64,000 nt of DNA from an uncultured Eubacteriales bacterium (GTDB taxonomy: Bacteria > Bacillota > Clostridia > Oscillospirales > CAG-272). Position numbers and translations under genes: made by a program. Location: contig CAKRTQ010000005.1 of assembly GCA_934402395.1 (NCBI GenBank), positions 70,698 through 134,697 on the forward strand, read 5' to 3'. The notes under the pieces are model-generated. The model was not told the origin of the DNA. It saw only the letters and a program-made list of their open reading frames with translations, and searched no databases. Positions within the stretch are counted from its first letter, which is position 1. Each line of letters starts with the position of its first letter. Of this stretch, positions 9,207 through 17,266 are shown one piece after another.

Positions 9207-9851
9207 ATGAGGGAAATGACAGACATAGAAAAAGAAGAAAATACCGCCGGGAAGACCGAAGAGACACGGGACGCCGCGACGGAAGCAAAAGAAGAGATCA
9301 AAGCTGAAGAAAAAAATGCGGACGATGCCGGCAAGGCGGAGACCGATGACGAAAAGCTTTCGCACTCCGAAAAGAAAAAGGTAAAAAAGCTCGAAGCGCG
9401 CGTAGCGGAGCTTGAAAAGTCGCTCGCGGCTGCCGAAGCTCAGAAAAAATCGGATGACGACAGATATCTGCGTATGCTTGCCGAGTACGATAACTTCCGC
9501 CGCCGCGCGGCAAAGGAAAAGGACGGCATTTATGCCGATGCGTATTCGGACGCGATTGGCGCACTGCTCCCGGTGCTTGACAATCTTGACCGCGCTGTGG
9601 GATGCACCGATCCCGAGGCACTTGCCGGCGGACTTGCAATGACGCTCAAAAGCTTTACCGAGGCGCTCGGAAAACTCGGCGTCGAAGAAATAAAAGCCGA
9701 CGGAGAGACGTTCGATCCCAACCTTCACAATGCAGTGATGCACGTTGACGATGAGTCGGCGGGCGAAGGTCAGGTGGTCGAGGTCTTCCAGAAAGGCTAT
9801 AAAAAAGACGATAAGGTCATAAGGCACGCGGTCGTAAAGGTCGCAAACTGA
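9207..9851 (+). CDS. grpE: Nucleotide exchange factor GrpE
   Basis: Releases ADP from DnaK. The charged, low-complexity N-terminus (to about residue 60) leads into the long coiled coil (about 60-105) with RYLRMLAEYDNFRRR, then a C-terminal beta domain with PNLHNAVMHVDDE. 214 residues is usual for Firmicutes. The start is uncertain: AAGGA (9198-9202) is 4 bases before the ATG at 9207 and 13 before the ATG at 9216; both give the same body. It begins 7 bases after hrcA stops. Confidence 0.95.
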   Translation: MREMTDIEKEENTAGKTEETRDAATEAKEEIKAEEKNADDAGKAETDDEKLSHSEKKKVKKLEARVAELEKSLAAAEAQKKSDDDRYLRMLAEYDNFRRRAAKEKDGIYADAYSDAIGALLPVLDNLDRAVGCTDPEALAGGLAMTLKSFTEALGKLGVEEIKADGETFDPNLHNAVMHVDDESAGEGQVVEVFQKGYKKDDKVIRHAVVKVAN

Positions 9852-9912
9852 GTGGCTCATCACATAGATCAAAACAAGAAACAAATTCACAATATATTGG
9901 AGGAAATAAATC

Positions 9913-11748
9913 ATGTCAAAAATCATAGGTATAGACCTTGGTACAACCAATTCCTGCGTAGCAGTTTTTGAAGGCGGAGAGCCTGTTGTAATACCCAATC
10001 CCGAAGGAGCGCGCACCACGCCTTCAGTCGTAGCATTCACAAAGAACGGCGAGCGTCTCGTCGGTCAGGTCGCAAAGCGTCAGGCTATCACCAACCCCGA
10101 CCACACCGTGTCCAGCATCAAGCGTAAGATGGGTTCCGATTATAAGGTGACCATCGACGGCAAGAGCTACACCCCTCAGGAGATATCCGCAATGATACTC
10201 CGCAAAATGAAATCCGATGCCGAGGCTTATCTCGGACAGCCGGTCGACAAGGCGGTCATCACCGTGCCTGCATACTTCACCGACGCTCAGCGTCAGGCGA
10301 CCAAGGATGCCGGCAAGATCGCGGGACTTGACGTTCTGCGTATAATCAACGAGCCGACGGCGGCGGCGCTTGCCTACGGTGTCGATAAGGACAAAGACGG
10401 CAAGATCATGGTCTTCGACCTCGGCGGCGGTACATTCGATGTTTCGCTTCTTGAGATTTCGGACGGTGTGTTTGAGGTGCTTGCCACTGCGGGCAACAAC
10501 CACCTCGGCGGCGATGACTTCGACCAGCGCATAATCGACTGGATGGCAGACAGCTTCAAGGCTGAGCACGGCATCGACGTGCGCGGCGACAAGATGGTGC
10601 TTCAGAGACTCAAAGAGGCTGCCGAGAAGGCAAAGATCGAGCTTTCCGGCATGACGAGCACCAACATCAACCTGCCTTTCCTTACCGCAACGGCGAGCGG
10701 CCCCGTACACTTCGAGACCACTCTTACCCGTGCAAAGTTCAACGAGCTGACAGCCGACCTTGTGGACGCCACCATGCAGCCCACGCGCCAGGTGCTTTCA
10801 GATGCGGGCCTCAAGCCTTCCGACGTTGACAAAGTGCTTCTCGTCGGCGGTTCGACGAGAATTCCCGCTGTTCAGGAAGCTGTCAAGAAGTTCATGGGCA
10901 AGGATCCCTTCAAGGGCATCAACCCCGATGAATGCGTTGCTATCGGCGCCGCTATCCAGGGCGGTGTTCTCGGCGGCGATGTAAAGGATCTGCTTCTGCT
11001 TGACGTAACGCCTCTGTCTCTCGGTATCGAGACCCTCGGCGGCGTGTTCAACCGCATAATCGACCGTAACACCACCATCCCGGTGAAGAAGAGCCAGGTG
11101 TATTCTACCGCAGCCAACAACCAGACCTCTGTTGAGATACACGTCCTTCAGGGCGAACGTGAAATGGCAGCCGGCAACACCACCCTCGGCAGATTCACCC
11201 TTGACGGTATCCCTGCGGCTCCCCGCGGAGTGCCTCAGATCGAAGTAACCTTCGATATCGACGCTAACGGTATCGTCAATGTTTCCGCAAAGGATCTCGG
11301 CACCGGACGCGAGCAGCATATAACCATCACCAGCTCCTCCAACATGAGCAAGGAGGACATCGACCGCGCCGTTAAGGATGCGGAGAAGTTCGCCGAGGAG
11401 GACAAGAAGCAGAAGGAAACCGTTGAGACCAGGAATCAGGCTGAAAACCTTGTGTTCCAGAGCGAAAAGTCACTTGAGGACATCGGCGACAAGCTGCCCG
11501 AAAGCGATAAAGCTGACGTCCGTGCGGCGCTTGAGACTCTTAAGAGCACTCTCAAGGACGGCACGACCGAGCAGATAAAGAACGACACCGAGGCGCTTGA
11601 AAAGGCGTTTGCAAAGCTTTCCGAAAAGCTTTACTCTCAGGCGGGCGCGAACGGAGCCGGAACCGACAACGGAGCCGGTGCGGGACCGCAGAGCGACGGC
11701 AACGGGACATACTACAATGCCGACTACGAGGACAAGAGCGGCAAATAA
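9913..11748 (+). CDS. dnaK: Chaperone DnaK (Hsp70)
   Basis: ATP-driven chaperone. IGIDLGTTNS at residues 5-14 (phosphate loop), FDLGGGTFDVSLLEI and VLLVGGSTRIPAV mark the ATPase domain; the linker DLLLLDVTPLSLGIE and the substrate-binding and lid domains follow. At 611 residues it has the shorter Gram-positive form. The C-terminal tail is Gly/Ala/Asn-rich and ends in DYEDKSGK. GGAGG lies 9 bases before the ATG. The next gene, dnaJ, is 103 bases away, beyond a GC-rich hairpin. Confidence 0.98.
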   Translation: MSKIIGIDLGTTNSCVAVFEGGEPVVIPNPEGARTTPSVVAFTKNGERLVGQVAKRQAITNPDHTVSSIKRKMGSDYKVTIDGKSYTPQEISAMILRKMKSDAEAYLGQPVDKAVITVPAYFTDAQRQATKDAGKIAGLDVLRIINEPTAAALAYGVDKDKDGKIMVFDLGGGTFDVSLLEISDGVFEVLATAGNNHLGGDDFDQRIIDWMADSFKAEHGIDVRGDKMVLQRLKEAAEKAKIELSGMTSTNINLPFLTATASGPVHFETTLTRAKFNELTADLVDATMQPTRQVLSDAGLKPSDVDKVLLVGGSTRIPAVQEAVKKFMGKDPFKGINPDECVAIGAAIQGGVLGGDVKDLLLLDVTPLSLGIETLGGVFNRIIDRNTTIPVKKSQVYSTAANNQTSVEIHVLQGEREMAAGNTTLGRFTLDGIPAAPRGVPQIEVTFDIDANGIVNVSAKDLGTGREQHITITSSSNMSKEDIDRAVKDAEKFAEEDKKQKETVETRNQAENLVFQSEKSLEDIGDKLPESDKADVRAALETLKSTLKDGTTEQIKNDTEALEKAFAKLSEKLYSQAGANGAGTDNGAGAGPQSDGNGTYYNADYEDKSGK

Positions 11749-11766
11749 TCATCCGTAAACGGATAT

Positions 11767-11800
11767 GGGGCTGTCGGAAGTCTTTGCTTCCGCCGGCCCC
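11767..11800 (+). terminator. Hairpin between dnaK and dnaJ (partial terminator or mRNA stabiliser)
   Basis: A 14-bp stem with one mismatch, GGGGC.. (11767-11780) / ..CCCC (11787-11800), with loop TCTTTG. No T-run follows, so full termination is unlikely; it could lower dnaJ expression or protect the dnaK message. Confidence 0.6.
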
Positions 11801-11851
11801 GAAAGCAGTATTTATATATTCTTATTGATTGAGGTTTTAAGGTGCTGACCT

Positions 11852-13015
11852 ATGGCAGAAACTAAAAGAGATTATTATGAGGTGCTGGGCATTGAGCGCG
11901 GCGCCGATGAAGATACAATAAAAAAAGCATACCGCAAGATGGCGAAGCAATACCATCCCGATCTGCACCCGGGCGACAAGGAAGCCGAGGCAAAGTTCAA
12001 GGAGGTAAACGAGGCATATGCGGTGCTTTCCGATGCCGACAAGCGCGCGGCTTACGACCGCTACGGTCACGCTGCGTTTGACGGCAGTATGGGAGGCGGC
12101 GGAGCCGGCGGTGCTTACGGAGGCTTTTCAACGGCTGATTTCGGCGACATCGGCGATATTTTCTCGTCGTTCTTCGGCGGCGGGTTCGGGCAGTCGTCGT
12201 CGGCAAGGCGCGGCGGTCCCGTGCGCGGCGACGATATAGGCGTTGCCGTTACCATCAATTTTGAAGAGGCTGTCTTTGGCGTCAAGCGCGATATCAGCTT
12301 TACCAGAATAGGCAGATGCACCGAATGCGGAGGCAGCGGAGCCAAAAAGGGAACGTCCGCCGAAACCTGTTCCGCCTGCGGCGGTACCGGTCAGCGCCGT
12401 GTGACGCAGAGGCTCGGCGGCATGCAGTTTCAGTCCACAGTGACCTGCGATGCCTGTCACGGTACGGGCAAGGTCATAAAGGAGCCCTGCACGGCCTGCC
12501 GCGGCACCGGCAAGGTGAGAGTTCCAAAAACTATCTCCGTGTCCATTCCTGCGGGTATCGGCGACGGCGAACGCGTTGTTATCCGCGGTCAGGGAAATGA
12601 CGGTCAGAACGGCGGCGCGGCGGGCGATCTTATAATCGAGGTCAATGTGCGCCGGCACAATGTGTTTGAGCGCGACGGAGTTACGCTTTACTGCGAGGTG
12701 CCGGTAACGGTCGCCGAAGCGACGCTTGGCGCAGAGATCGATGTGCCGACGCTTGACGGCGTGCGCAAATACAAGATCCCGGAGGGCACGCAGCCGGGCA
12801 CACAGTTCACGCTGCGTCAGTGCGGTGTCCCGTATGTAAACAGCCCCACACGGCGCGGTGACCTGATCTTTACCGTAAATATCGAGATCCCGCGCGGACT
12901 CACCGAAAAGCAGAAGGATGCTATGCGCGCGTTTGCGGACAGCTGCGGCGAATCCAATTACCCCAAGCGCCGCAGACTGATAGACCGCCTTAAGGATCTC
13001 AAGGACAACAAATAA
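11852..13015 (+). CDS. dnaJ: Chaperone DnaJ (type I Hsp40)
   Basis: Stimulates DnaK ATP hydrolysis and delivers clients. J domain at 1-70 with HPD at 35-37, Gly/Phe-rich linker at 75-120, four CxxCxGxG zinc repeats between about 156 and 222 (CTECGGSG, CSACGGTG, CDACHGTG, CTACRGTG), then the two C-terminal beta domains. 387 residues, complete. AAGGTG stands 7 bases before the ATG. Confidence 0.98.
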   Translation: MAETKRDYYEVLGIERGADEDTIKKAYRKMAKQYHPDLHPGDKEAEAKFKEVNEAYAVLSDADKRAAYDRYGHAAFDGSMGGGGAGGAYGGFSTADFGDIGDIFSSFFGGGFGQSSSARRGGPVRGDDIGVAVTINFEEAVFGVKRDISFTRIGRCTECGGSGAKKGTSAETCSACGGTGQRRVTQRLGGMQFQSTVTCDACHGTGKVIKEPCTACRGTGKVRVPKTISVSIPAGIGDGERVVIRGQGNDGQNGGAAGDLIIEVNVRRHNVFERDGVTLYCEVPVTVAEATLGAEIDVPTLDGVRKYKIPEGTQPGTQFTLRQCGVPYVNSPTRRGDLIFTVNIEIPRGLTEKQKDAMRAFADSCGESNYPKRRRLIDRLKDLKDNK

Positions 13016-13027
13016 ACGGAGTGGGAT

Positions 13028-13954
13028 ATGAGCTACGAATATTCAAGCTGGACCGAAATAAAGCTGACCGTCAAGGTATCGTGCCTTGACAGTGCCGTTG
13101 CGATAATGAGCGCGGTGGATCCCGGACTTATGATCGAGGATTACAGCGATTTTGACCTTACGAGCGTCTACGGCGATCTTGTGGACGAAAAAATACTTTC
13201 GGCTGACAAAACGGTGGCATCGGTGTCGGTTTTTCTGCCGGAGGACGGAGACGTGGCGGGAACGCTTGCGTTCATCCGCGAGCGGCTTGCCGCAGCATCG
13301 GTCGAGGGCGTTCTCACTACCGAGGGCGTAAAGGAAGAGGATTTTGCCAACGCGTGGAGGCAGTATTACAAGCCGCTGCACATCGGGCGTATCGTTATCG
13401 TTCCGAAGTGGGAGACATACGAGCCGCGCGAGGGCGAGATCATAATAAGAATGGACCCCGGCATGGCTTTTGGGACAGGCTCGCATGAGACGACACGGCT
13501 CGTTATCGGTCTGCTTGAGGACTCGGTGACACCGGGCTGTCATGTGCTTGATGTCGGAACTGGCAGCGGCATACTTGCCGTGTGCGCGTCAAAGCTGGGC
13601 GCTGCCGATTGCCGCGCGTATGACATAGACCCTGTGGCGGTCGAGGTCGCGGCGGAGAACGCCGCCGAGAACGGCTGCGCAAATATCGAAACGGGGCGTT
13701 CCGACCTGCTGGCAGGCGTGGCACCGGGGAAATACGATGTGGTGTGCGCCAATATCGTGGCTGATATCATAATCCGCATGGCGCCGGATATCGGAAAATT
13801 CATGCATGATGAGTCAACGCTGCTTGCATCCGGCATAATCAACGAGCGCGCGGCGGACGTCATCGACGCGCTTGAGGCAAACGGTTTTTACATCGCGCGC
13901 GCCCTTGAGGACAACGGCTGGACTGCACTTGCCGTAAAAAAACTGATAGGGTGA
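13028..13954 (+). CDS. prmA: Ribosomal protein L11 methyltransferase PrmA
   Basis: SAM-dependent trimethylation of ribosomal protein L11. The substrate-binding N-terminal domain (1-115) is followed by a Rossmann methyltransferase with GMAFGTGSHETT, the SAM loop VLDVGTGSGIL and CANIVADII in place of the usual NPP-type motif. 308 residues is typical. It starts 13 bases after dnaJ; a dnaJ-prmA junction is a standard Firmicutes arrangement. It ends the operon at the terminator 13967-14004. Confidence 0.95.
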   Translation: MSYEYSSWTEIKLTVKVSCLDSAVAIMSAVDPGLMIEDYSDFDLTSVYGDLVDEKILSADKTVASVSVFLPEDGDVAGTLAFIRERLAAASVEGVLTTEGVKEEDFANAWRQYYKPLHIGRIVIVPKWETYEPREGEIIIRMDPGMAFGTGSHETTRLVIGLLEDSVTPGCHVLDVGTGSGILAVCASKLGAADCRAYDIDPVAVEVAAENAAENGCANIETGRSDLLAGVAPGKYDVVCANIVADIIIRMAPDIGKFMHDESTLLASGIINERAADVIDALEANGFYIARALEDNGWTALAVKKLIG

Positions 13955-13966
13955 TGCAGTAGCGCC

Positions 13967-14004
13967 AAAAAACGTCGGACCTTTGTTGAAGTCCGACGTT
14001 TTTT
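13967..14004 (+). terminator. Terminator of the hrcA-prmA operon
   Basis: AAAAAACGTCGGAC (13967-13980) / GTCCGACGTTTTTT (13991-14004): 14-bp stem with a 10-base loop, beginning 13 bases after prmA. A strong Rho-independent terminator. The loop and the first base of the right arm hold the -35 box of the next gene. Confidence 0.93.
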
Positions 14005-14014
14005 GTGTTATAAT
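13986..14014 (+). promoter_or_regulatory. Promoter of the broken hydrolase gene, overlapping the terminator
   Basis: TTGAAG (13986-13991), 17 bases, TATAAT (14009-14014) with an extended -10 (TGT just before it). The -35 lies in the terminator loop and its edge. Confidence 0.82.
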
Positions 14015-14046
14015 GGTGTTGAAAAAATAAAGCTGAGGTGTGAAAA

Positions 14047-14970
14047 ATGATTTGGATCCCTGTTATCGGTCTGTTCATTGCGGTCGCGGTCGCGGTGGTC
14101 ACCGTGTTTCTGAACCGCGCCTTCTTCGCTCACGGTATCAAAGATATCTGTGTGGACAGAATGCGGACGGCTGACAACAGGTGCTTTGATTTTTACAGAA
14201 ACGGCAGGACGGTCGAAAGCGACTGACCATCAGGCGCGCGCGGCTCGCTGTGGGGCGCGGTCTGGAACGAGCAGGGGAAAAAGGGGATCATTATTTTTGC
14301 TCACGGCATGGGAAATACCGCCGCGTGGTATCTGCCCGAAATACTCGCCTTTGCCGGTATGGGATATGAGGTGTTCGCCTTTGAATATCACGGATATGGA
14401 GCTGCCGGCGATTTCTGCGGCTTCCCGCGCGCCGCTGCCGATGTTGAAATGGCGATAGACTATATCTCCGACGGCGAGCGTCCGCTGTTCCTTGTGGGAC
14501 ACAGCATGGGCGGATATGCGGTCTGTGTTGCGGCGGGCAGAACGCACAAGCCTGTTGCGGGCGTGGTGGCGTATGCGCCGTTTGACCGTCCCGATGAGGT
14601 GATAGTGGAAACGGCGAAGAGTATGCGGCATCCGCGCCTTACCGCATGGGCGGCGAATACTGCGCAGCTCATTGCCTTCGGCGCCGGCTCGCGCCGGGGC
14701 GCGGCGGATTCGCTCAACCGCGTCGGCGTGCCGGCGCTGATAATCCAAGGCAGCTCGGATGTGGAGGTAACGCCTTGCGGATGTGCGCTCTATGCGCACC
14801 GGGACCGCGTGAGAACACCGGGGGTGACATTCAGATATGTTACGGAGCCGGCGGAAAGCAGCGGGCATATGACGGTCGTGCGACGTAAGGACAAACGCTC
14901 CGAGGTGAACCCCGATACATTCCCGGCAGTTGCGGAGTTTATTGAAAGCATCGCGGCGAAAAGAGAATAA
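14047..14970 (+). pseudogene. Alpha/beta hydrolase interrupted by an in-frame TGA
   Basis: Read from the ATG at 14047, the frame starts with a membrane anchor (residues 2-22, Ile/Val/Ala-rich) and runs to a TGA at 14224-14226 after 59 codons. The same frame then continues unbroken to 14970 with hydrolase features: FAHGMGN (oxyanion region), GHSMGG nucleophile elbow (Ser), an acidic loop 'GSSDVEV' and a late SSGHM histidine. The TGA falls between VESD and PSGARGSLWG, so one changed base explains it. No recoding signal was recognised. The later ATG at 14308 lacks a ribosome binding site and would lose the first core strands. The intact form would be a membrane-tethered esterase/lysophospholipase-like hydrolase of 307 residues. 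Confidence 0.8.
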
Positions 14971-14974
14971 AATA

Positions 14975-15010
14975 GGGACTGTTAAAAAATCGAATTTTTT
15001 TAACAGTCCC
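14975..15010 (+). terminator. A-tract palindromic terminator
   Basis: GGGACTGTTAAAAAA (14975-14989) / TTTTTTAACAGTCCC (14996-15010), 15-bp stem, 6-base loop, 4 bases after the hydrolase frame ends. The T-run is inside the stem's right arm. Confidence 0.85.
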
Positions 15011-15014
15011 CGGG

Positions 15015-15042
15015 AAATGCCGGTCCGGGCCCCGGCATTTTT
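15015..15042 (+). terminator. Second hairpin with T-run
   Basis: AAATGCCGG (15015-15023) / CCGGCATTT (15032-15040), then TT. It directly follows the terminator at 14975-15010 and looks like a back-up terminator. Confidence 0.6.
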
Positions 15043-15135
15043 GATGCGAGCTTGGTCGGTTTTGCCCGCAGCATCCGTGCTTTTCGGTTTTGTTGGAGGC
15101 AAAACGGCGGTGTTCAGCCGCCGAGAACAAGTCGT

Positions 15136-15183
15136 CGGAGGTGTTAAAAAACTCAAATTGAGTTTTTTAACACCTCCGTTTTT
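15136..15183. terminator. 43-bp perfect palindrome, bidirectional terminator
   Basis: The left arm 15136-15156 and right arm 15158-15178 are perfectly complementary over 21 bp with a single central base (15157); TTTTT follows at 15179-15183. It carries the same GTTAAAAAA core as the terminator at 14975. It would stop transcripts from both sides, including leftward readthrough from the XRE genes. Confidence 0.8.
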
Positions 15184-15440
15184 ATAATGTTCCGATGTTG
15201 TTTTATAGGCGCGGGAGATGTTGATCTTCTTAACCATCTGGGTATGAGGCTGTGCCCCCGATCCAATGTCACCCGAGCTCAAAAAGGAACGGATCTGGTT
15301 TTCTTCACCATCGGGGTATGAAGCTATGATTCTGATCCAATCTCACCCGAGCTCAAAAAGGAACGGATCCGGTTTTCTTCACCATCGGGGTATGAAGCTA
15401 TGATTCTGATTCAACGTTACCCGAGCTTAAAAAAGGAATG
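15184..15440. repeat. Dispersed tandem repeat, locus 1 (three units, 74-bp period)
   Basis: GGTATGA recurs at 15241, 15315 and 15389 (period 74). Each unit has a block like TTCACCATCGGGGTATGAAG and a block like TCACCCGAGCTCAAAAAGGA. The first unit is preceded by ATAATGTTCCGATGT, which also begins the units of the array at 63717-64000, so both belong to one family. The third unit runs into the 3' end of the XRE gene at 15398. Confidence 0.85.
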
Positions 15441-16255
15441 GAGCGGGTGGAGACGGTGAAGCAGAATCCGTTTTTGTGGTTCAGCTCGTGCGCTATGATG
15501 AGAAGGGCGATGATGAGGTGTGTGGGGGATGAGCTGAAGAGCGTGCGCGGACTGCCGTCAATGTCTATCGTGTATCGGTCTGCGATTTGGTGAAGCGCGA
15601 TAAGATCATCGAGCACAGAGCCGATCTTTTCATCGCCGATGCCGCATTCGCGCGCGAGGAAGCCCGCGTCAAATACAAAATTTTCGTTTTTCCCGTAAAG
15701 ATAAAGCACTGCACGCATCGTGTCGGGGTCTGAAAGACAGAAAAATATTTTTCGCATCTCCTCACCGTCGCCGATGACCTCGCGCCAGCCCTTGCCGTCA
15801 TCCGGAAAGACCGCAAAGAACGGCGCTTTGCCGTTGGACACTGCCGTGAAGCCGTAGTCGTTGCAGATGAAGGAGGATAGCCCGCGGTATTTTTCAAGGT
15901 CGCCGGGGTGGTATTTGCCGGGCTTGCCGAATCTCAGCGAGCTGCGTTCGATCTGCCAACACAGCTCACGTGCGAGATTCATGCAGTTGGGGTAGGGTGT
16001 GGCGTTTATAAGCGCACCTATCCTCTCTGCAACGTCGGGCAGCGCGGCGCACATCTCCATTTTGTTGTCAAAAAGCGTGTCGAGCGAGATGCCGAGCAGG
16101 TTGGCAAGCGGAACGAGCATCGAACCGTCGGGGTATGTTTCGCTCGTTTCCCATTTTGATACCGCCTGAGGCGAAACGCTCAACGCTTCGGCAAGCTGTG
16201 CCTGAGTCATGTTTTTCGCGTTTCTGGCTTGCTTTATGTTTTCAGCGAGACTCAT
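15398..16255 (-). CDS. XRE-family regulator with C-terminal sensor region (copy 2 of a tandem pair)
   Basis: 285 residues. The N-terminal helix-turn-helix (1-65) is clear: MTQAQLAEALSVSPQAVSKWE then the dimer-like PLANLLGISLDTLF. Residues 70-285 match no domain I know. They contain a patch 'LSDPDTMRAVLYLYGKNENFVFDAGFLAREC' that parallels the upstream gene and resembles a winged helix. The last 15 or so residues (SIPFLSSGNVESES) are encoded inside the dispersed repeat, so the natural C-terminus has probably been altered by the repeat. The start overlaps the upstream gene by 14 bases, suggesting translational coupling. Target and ligand unknown. Confidence 0.8.
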   Translation of the reverse strand: MSLAENIKQARNAKNMTQAQLAEALSVSPQAVSKWETSETYPDGSMLVPLANLLGISLDTLFDNKMEMCAALPDVAERIGALINATPYPNCMNLARELCWQIERSSLRFGKPGKYHPGDLEKYRGLSSFICNDYGFTAVSNGKAPFFAVFPDDGKGWREVIGDGEEMRKIFFCLSDPDTMRAVLYLYGKNENFVFDAGFLARECGIGDEKIGSVLDDLIALHQIADRYTIDIDGSPRTLFSSSPTHLIIALLIIAHELNHKNGFCFTVSTRSIPFLSSGNVESES

Positions 16256-17123
16256 TTTCCGCTTCTCCTTCCCCGGCTGCTATCATTTTGGCGCTTTCAA
16301 ATGTGTAATAGTTGTATACTCTGGCGCCGCACATCATTTCGCCGGCAAGACTGATGAGCGCCAGAAGATTGCCGCATCCGTATGACCTGTATACCGTCAC
16401 GGCGCCGGATTCGAGATGTGCCGTTTTCCTTGAGCATATTTCCGAGTCGGTGCGTAGCTCGCAGGCTGCATCAAGGATCTCGGCGGCTTCCTTTTCGTCG
16501 ATCCCGGCTTTCTTTGCCGCAAATGCGGCGGTAAAGTTTACGGGAAGTTCCTCGCTGTGAAGAAGCGCGAATATGCGTAGCGCGCTGTCGCTGTCAAGAA
16601 GATGAATGAGCTTCAGTATTTTTTGGCGCATGGCAGGGTCGCCGAGCCATGCAAAGTTTGACCGGTTGCGGAAAAGCGCGACAGCAAGGCACATATTCTT
16701 CGACGCTACCGAAAACATATGAAGCTCCTGCTTGGCAAGCTGATTGCGAGCGCACCCTTTTGAACACTCGGGAACGTAATATCCGGACGGAGCTTCCGAA
16801 AACGTATCCGCGTAGCGCGATGGCTGGAGCGCGCGCAGAAGGCGAAAGGTCATGCGCGCGGCTTCTTTGCGGTCAAGTCCCTCGTAAAGCGCGCGCAGAG
16901 CCTCGGTCGGGTCCCTGTGATCGACCGATCTTTCGGTGCACAGAAGTGCATCGGTGGTGACGCCGAAGAATTCGGAAAGCTTCAGGAGCATCTGAATACC
17001 CGGCTCAGACGCGCCGTTTTCCCATTTTGATACGGTCTTGCCGGATATGCCAAGCGCTGCCCCAAGCTCATCCTGCGTGAGCCGGCGCGCCCCTCTGAGT
17101 TCTGCGAGTTTTTCTGCAAACAT
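16242..17123 (-). CDS. XRE-family regulator with C-terminal sensor region (copy 1 of a tandem pair)
   Basis: 293 residues. HTH at 1-65 with LTQDELGAALGISGKTVSKWE, then LLKLSEFFGVTTDALL. The C-terminal part is unassigned but shares its plan with the next gene: a Cys-containing middle (PECSKGC), a helical patch 'LLDSDSALRIFALLHSEELP..AAFAAKKAGI', then a Gly-rich GCGNLLALISLAGE stretch. GAGGT precedes the ATG. It is transcribed from the promoter at 17170-17198, whose -35 is in the loop of the preceding terminator. It probably regulates itself or a stress response; no operator was recognised. Confidence 0.8.
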   Translation of the reverse strand: MFAEKLAELRGARRLTQDELGAALGISGKTVSKWENGASEPGIQMLLKLSEFFGVTTDALLCTERSVDHRDPTEALRALYEGLDRKEAARMTFRLLRALQPSRYADTFSEAPSGYYVPECSKGCARNQLAKQELHMFSVASKNMCLAVALFRNRSNFAWLGDPAMRQKILKLIHLLDSDSALRIFALLHSEELPVNFTAAFAAKKAGIDEKEAAEILDAACELRTDSEICSRKTAHLESGAVTVYRSYGCGNLLALISLAGEMMCGARVYNYYTFESAKMIAAGEGEAENESR

Positions 17124-17169
17124 GGTGATACCTCAAAATATGGATTCAAGTTCCGGAGCTTGTAGCCTT

Positions 17170-17198
17170 ATTATACAGTAAACCCACGGTGGAGTCAA
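17170..17198 (-). promoter_or_regulatory. Promoter of the XRE pair, -35 inside a terminator loop
   Basis: Minus strand TTGACT (17198-17193), 17 bases, TATAAT (17175-17170). The -35 fills the 7-base loop of the hairpin at 17183-17207. Confidence 0.83.
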
Positions 17199-17207
17199 CA
17201 CCGTGGG
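17183..17207. terminator. Terminator of the metal-ATPase operon
   Basis: CCCACGGTG (17183-17191) / CACCGTGGG (17199-17207), 9-bp stem, loop GAGTCAA. It lies 60 bases past the ATPase stop. TTTACTG follows on the minus strand and CTTTTATAT on the plus strand, so it may work in both directions. Confidence 0.78.
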
Positions 17208-17266
17208 CTTTTATATATTCTCTGATACGGATAGTAAAAGCGACGTAGTATAGCGTAAGTGGAGTT

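Noticed and set aside
14224..14262. TGA at codon 60 of the hydrolase as a selenocysteine codon
   Set aside because: The position between VESD and PSGARG is not catalytic in alpha/beta hydrolases, no convincing SECIS-type hairpin with the usual apical loop was found after the TGA, and no selenocysteine genes are in the window. A nonsense mutation is simpler.
15184..15440. CRISPR array
   Set aside because: Same reason: near-identical 74-bp units with no variable spacers.
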